Shown piece by piece: positions 46,544 to 48,700 of a stretch of DNA of 48,700 nucleotides. Made by a program: the position numbers and the translations under genes. The stretch is from the NCBI GenBank assembly GCA_024741835.1, contig JAENRP010000330.1, positions 1 to 48,700 on the forward strand, read 5' to 3'. The notes beneath the pieces were generated by a model that saw only the letters and a list, made by a program, of their open reading frames with translations, ran no database searches and had not been told where the DNA came from. Source of the stretch: Diplocarpon mali. Its lineage: Eukaryota; Ascomycota; Leotiomycetes; Helotiales; Drepanopezizaceae. Every line of letters starts with the position of its first letter. Position 1 is the first letter of the stretch.

Positions 46544-46787
46544 ATAAAACTAAGGGAAGATAATATAAGAATAAGCCTAAGGGAAGACTTAAAAACAAGA
46601 GGAGGAAGCACTATAAGCAGGCTCTCTTAGATAAGATATTAGGAATAAGTCCTAAGTATAGGGTATATTCAGTACTATGGCGATACGCACTATCTCTATA
46701 TACAGAAGATGGCCCTTTTATCCTCTCACCGTCCTGCGTCGATCATGTGATATATATTATAAGACCTATCCATCTCAGGTCTCCACA
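46544..46787 (-). repeat. Z-c 5' LTR
   Basis: 244 bp; on the minus strand it begins TGTGGAGACCTGAGATGG. The outer 80 bases retain CA and TG, the inner end is RIP-converted, the reverse of the 3' LTR pattern. Confidence 0.93.
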
Positions 46788-48447
46788 TTAGTTGTAAAGG
46801 TTCCTTTAATATTAACTCTATTAAGTTCTTAAAGAAAATAGTATCCCTTTTCTTTTTATTTAAATATAACCTTAAATAGGCTAAGCTATCGATAATCAAG
46901 TTTAGTATTTGCTAATATATTAATACTTCTTATAATATTATAAATTAAAATAAGATTATCTTTTTAAATAGGATAAGTTTTAAGTACTTTAAAAGTAGCT
47001 TATACTTCTTTAGCTTTTTCCTAATATTATTTCTTTTATAAGATAATCTCTTCTATATCTATATCTTAAAGCTTAAGTTATTAATATCTTATTATAAGTA
47101 AATCAGAATAGTTCCGAATTTAATTATAATTGAATAATCTTTAAATAGGCTATCGAGATTTAAAAGAGAGCTATACCTCTCTACTATAGATAAAGAAGAA
47201 TAGTATAACTTTAATTAATTTATAAATTATTATTTAATAAGTAAAGAGTATTTTATAAAAGTGTTTTATCTAATCCTTAAATCCTTTATAAGTAACTTTA
47301 GATAGATTATTAAGAATATTATAGTATCCTTATTCTACTATTCTATTAGCTTTCGAATTATATATTAAGATTTAAACCTATTTAATATTATATTTTCGCA
47401 AAAAAGCTTTAACTACTCCTTTATTTTTAAGACCTTTATTAATAGTTAGTTTACTAAAAAGTCTATAGTAATAGACTATATCTTTTTAAAGGAACTTTAT
47501 AATAGATTCAAAGTCAGTAGATCTTAAAGGTTATCCTTTAAGCTATTCTAATAGGTCTTCCTTTATTAAAATAAAATATATTATCCTATTCTTAATAGTT
47601 AGTACTTATATAATATTAAGGCTAATTTTATAAAAAAGGCTTAATATCTAAGTTAAAAATAGAAGATTCTCTTTATAATTAGGTTTTCATTTCTAATAAG
47701 GGACGCAGCTTTTTATAAAAGCTTTATAGTCTTTAAAAGAACCTTTTTAAAAGAATTTTCTTAAGAGCCGATAGTAAGTAGACTTAGCCCCTTAGTGGCC
47801 TATCTCCTTATAAATATCTTAAATAGCCTTAGCTTATAGTTTATTATTATTTAAATAAAGTTATATAGGAAATGAGTTATCGCTCCTTTTAAATAACCGC
47901 CTTCTTTATATTAGATAAATCAAAGCTTTAGCTTTAAACTTTTGAAAATCCTTAAGAGAAACTGTCTTTAGTTATTTAAATATAATTAAAAATTTTATAA
48001 TTTCTTTAAAGTCACTTAAGTAGTTAAGTAATAAAATTCTCTTATTTGACTTATAGACTAGGACTGCGAGTCGAATCCCTTTAAGGTAATATATTAATAG
48101 ATAACTAACTTTATTTTCTACCTATTTATTAATATCTATTTCATCTTCTTTAATTAAATTAAAAGGGTAAGAACGAATTCTTTTTAAAAGGCTATTAGTA
48201 GTAGTATTTTTTATTTTTAAAATATATTTAACTTTAAAGTCTATTAGTCTTATTTAAGCAATCCATTTTATTAGCAAAGCTCGCTTATAGCTTTATTTAA
48301 TTGTTTTACTAGCACTTTAGCATTAGTTTCAAAGATAAAGTAAGTACTATAAAGGTCGCTTCTTATCTTTTTTATTACCTTTAAAGCGCTTCTACATTCT
48401 TATTTAATAGTATTATACTTTATCTCTACTAGATTCTAAAGACTACT
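46788..48447 (-). pseudogene. Z-b pol segment (RNase H to integrase)
   Basis: Continues Z-b after the Z-c insertion and is collinear with 39523-41180 of Z-c. It is much more AT-rich than the Z-c counterpart. Palindrome at 48046-48074. It ends at the Z-d LTR; CTACT (48443-48447) is the probable duplication, matching CCACT at the uninterrupted site in Z-c. Confidence 0.88.
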
Positions 48448-48700
48448 ATAAAACAGAGGGGAGACAACACAAGAATAGGCCTAAGGGAAGACCTAAAAAC
48501 AAGAGGAGGAAGCACTATAAGCGGGCTCTCTTAGATAAGATATTGGGAATAAGTCCTAAGTATAAGGTATATTCAGTACTTATAGCAACGCGCGCCTATC
48601 TCTATATACAGAAGATGGCCCTTTTATCCTCCTACTATCTTATGCCAATTATATAATATATATTATAAGACCTATCTATCTTAGGTCTTTATATATATCT
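48448..48700 (-). mobile_element. Z-d: 3' LTR and first bases of another element Z copy
   Basis: A minus-strand Z LTR at 48448-48693 is followed by TATATCT, the start of the Z 3' UTR as in 31296 onward and 15199 onward. This indicates a further Z element, not a solo LTR, running off the window. Confidence 0.85.

Larger units (their letters stand above)
31052..46787 (-). mobile_element. Z-c: complete 15.7-kb giant Ty3/gypsy-type LTR retrotransposon
   Basis: 15,736 bp between exact TTAGT duplications, with 244-bp LTRs at both ends in the same orientation. Inside, on the minus strand: leader, gag-pol (45596-39144), alpha (38938-35642), beta (35082-31618), 3' UTR with a homopolymer gap. The distance between each inferred start and stop is a multiple of three (2151, 1099 and 1155 codons including stop), which supports the ORF limits. 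It is unusually long for a fungal gypsy element with such short LTRs; alpha and beta account for most of the excess. It is inserted in the pol of Z-b. Confidence 0.92.
14703..48700 (-). mobile_element. Z-b: element Z copy in Copia-3, interrupted several times
   Basis: Reconstructed from collinearity with Z-c. Pieces are the 3' LTR (14703-14774 plus 15024-15198), 3' UTR and end of beta (15199-15897), the rest of beta, alpha and the pol C-terminus (23502-31051), and pol RNase H to integrase (46788-48447). They are separated by a solo LTR, Copia-X, Z-c and Z-d. Gag and the 5' LTR are off-window. Z-b is more strongly RIP-mutated than Z-c, as expected for the older host of the insertions. Confidence 0.85.

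Overview
This window carries no intact gene. It reads as a slice of an AT-rich, transposon-packed heterochromatic block from a filamentous ascomycete (Pezizomycotina) with repeat-induced point mutation (RIP). CA and TG dinucleotides are strongly depleted and TA is enriched. Nearly all stops inside recognisable retrotransposon reading frames are TAA or TAG at former Gln or Trp positions. Paired copies of the same element differ mostly by C/T and G/A. I see no tRNA, rRNA, CRISPR array or host gene. The few open stretches of 60-112 codons are out-of-frame or antisense shadows of decayed retrotransposon genes.

Layout, left arm: a Russian-doll nest whose left halves lie outside the window. Copia-1 (1-2099, minus strand) sits in Z-a (2100-5662, plus). 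Z-a sits in gypsy-3 (5663-7862, plus), gypsy-3 in gypsy-2 (7863-14147, plus), and gypsy-2 in Copia-3 (14148-14702, plus).

Right arm: the 3' end of Copia-3 is cut by Z-b (14703 to beyond 48700, minus). Z-b is itself interrupted by a young opposite-strand solo LTR (14775-15018, duplication ACCAT), a complete Copia-X (15898-23501, 198-bp LTRs, duplication GCTTT), a complete 15.7-kb Z-c (31052-46787, 244-bp LTRs, duplication TTAGT), and the start of another copy, Z-d (48448 onward).

The most interesting object is element Z, a giant Ty3/gypsy-type LTR retrotransposon seen in four copies. Z-c shows its plan: 5' LTR, a gag-pol frame of about 2150 codons, then two further same-strand ORFs, here called alpha (about 1098 codons) and beta (about 1154 codons), then the 3' LTR. 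Alpha and beta are distant paralogues of each other and I recognise neither. Scattered through Z are at least 14 copies of a roughly 29-bp imperfect palindrome. It occurs in the leader, gag, pol, alpha, beta and 3' UTR. It is read mostly, but not always, in the one frame without a stop, where it encodes an LTxxPSLxV-like peptide. The same sites are occupied in every Z copy that covers them (29 instances), and I found none in the other element families. This resembles the protein-tolerated palindromic elements of Rickettsia, here inside a fungal retrotransposon.
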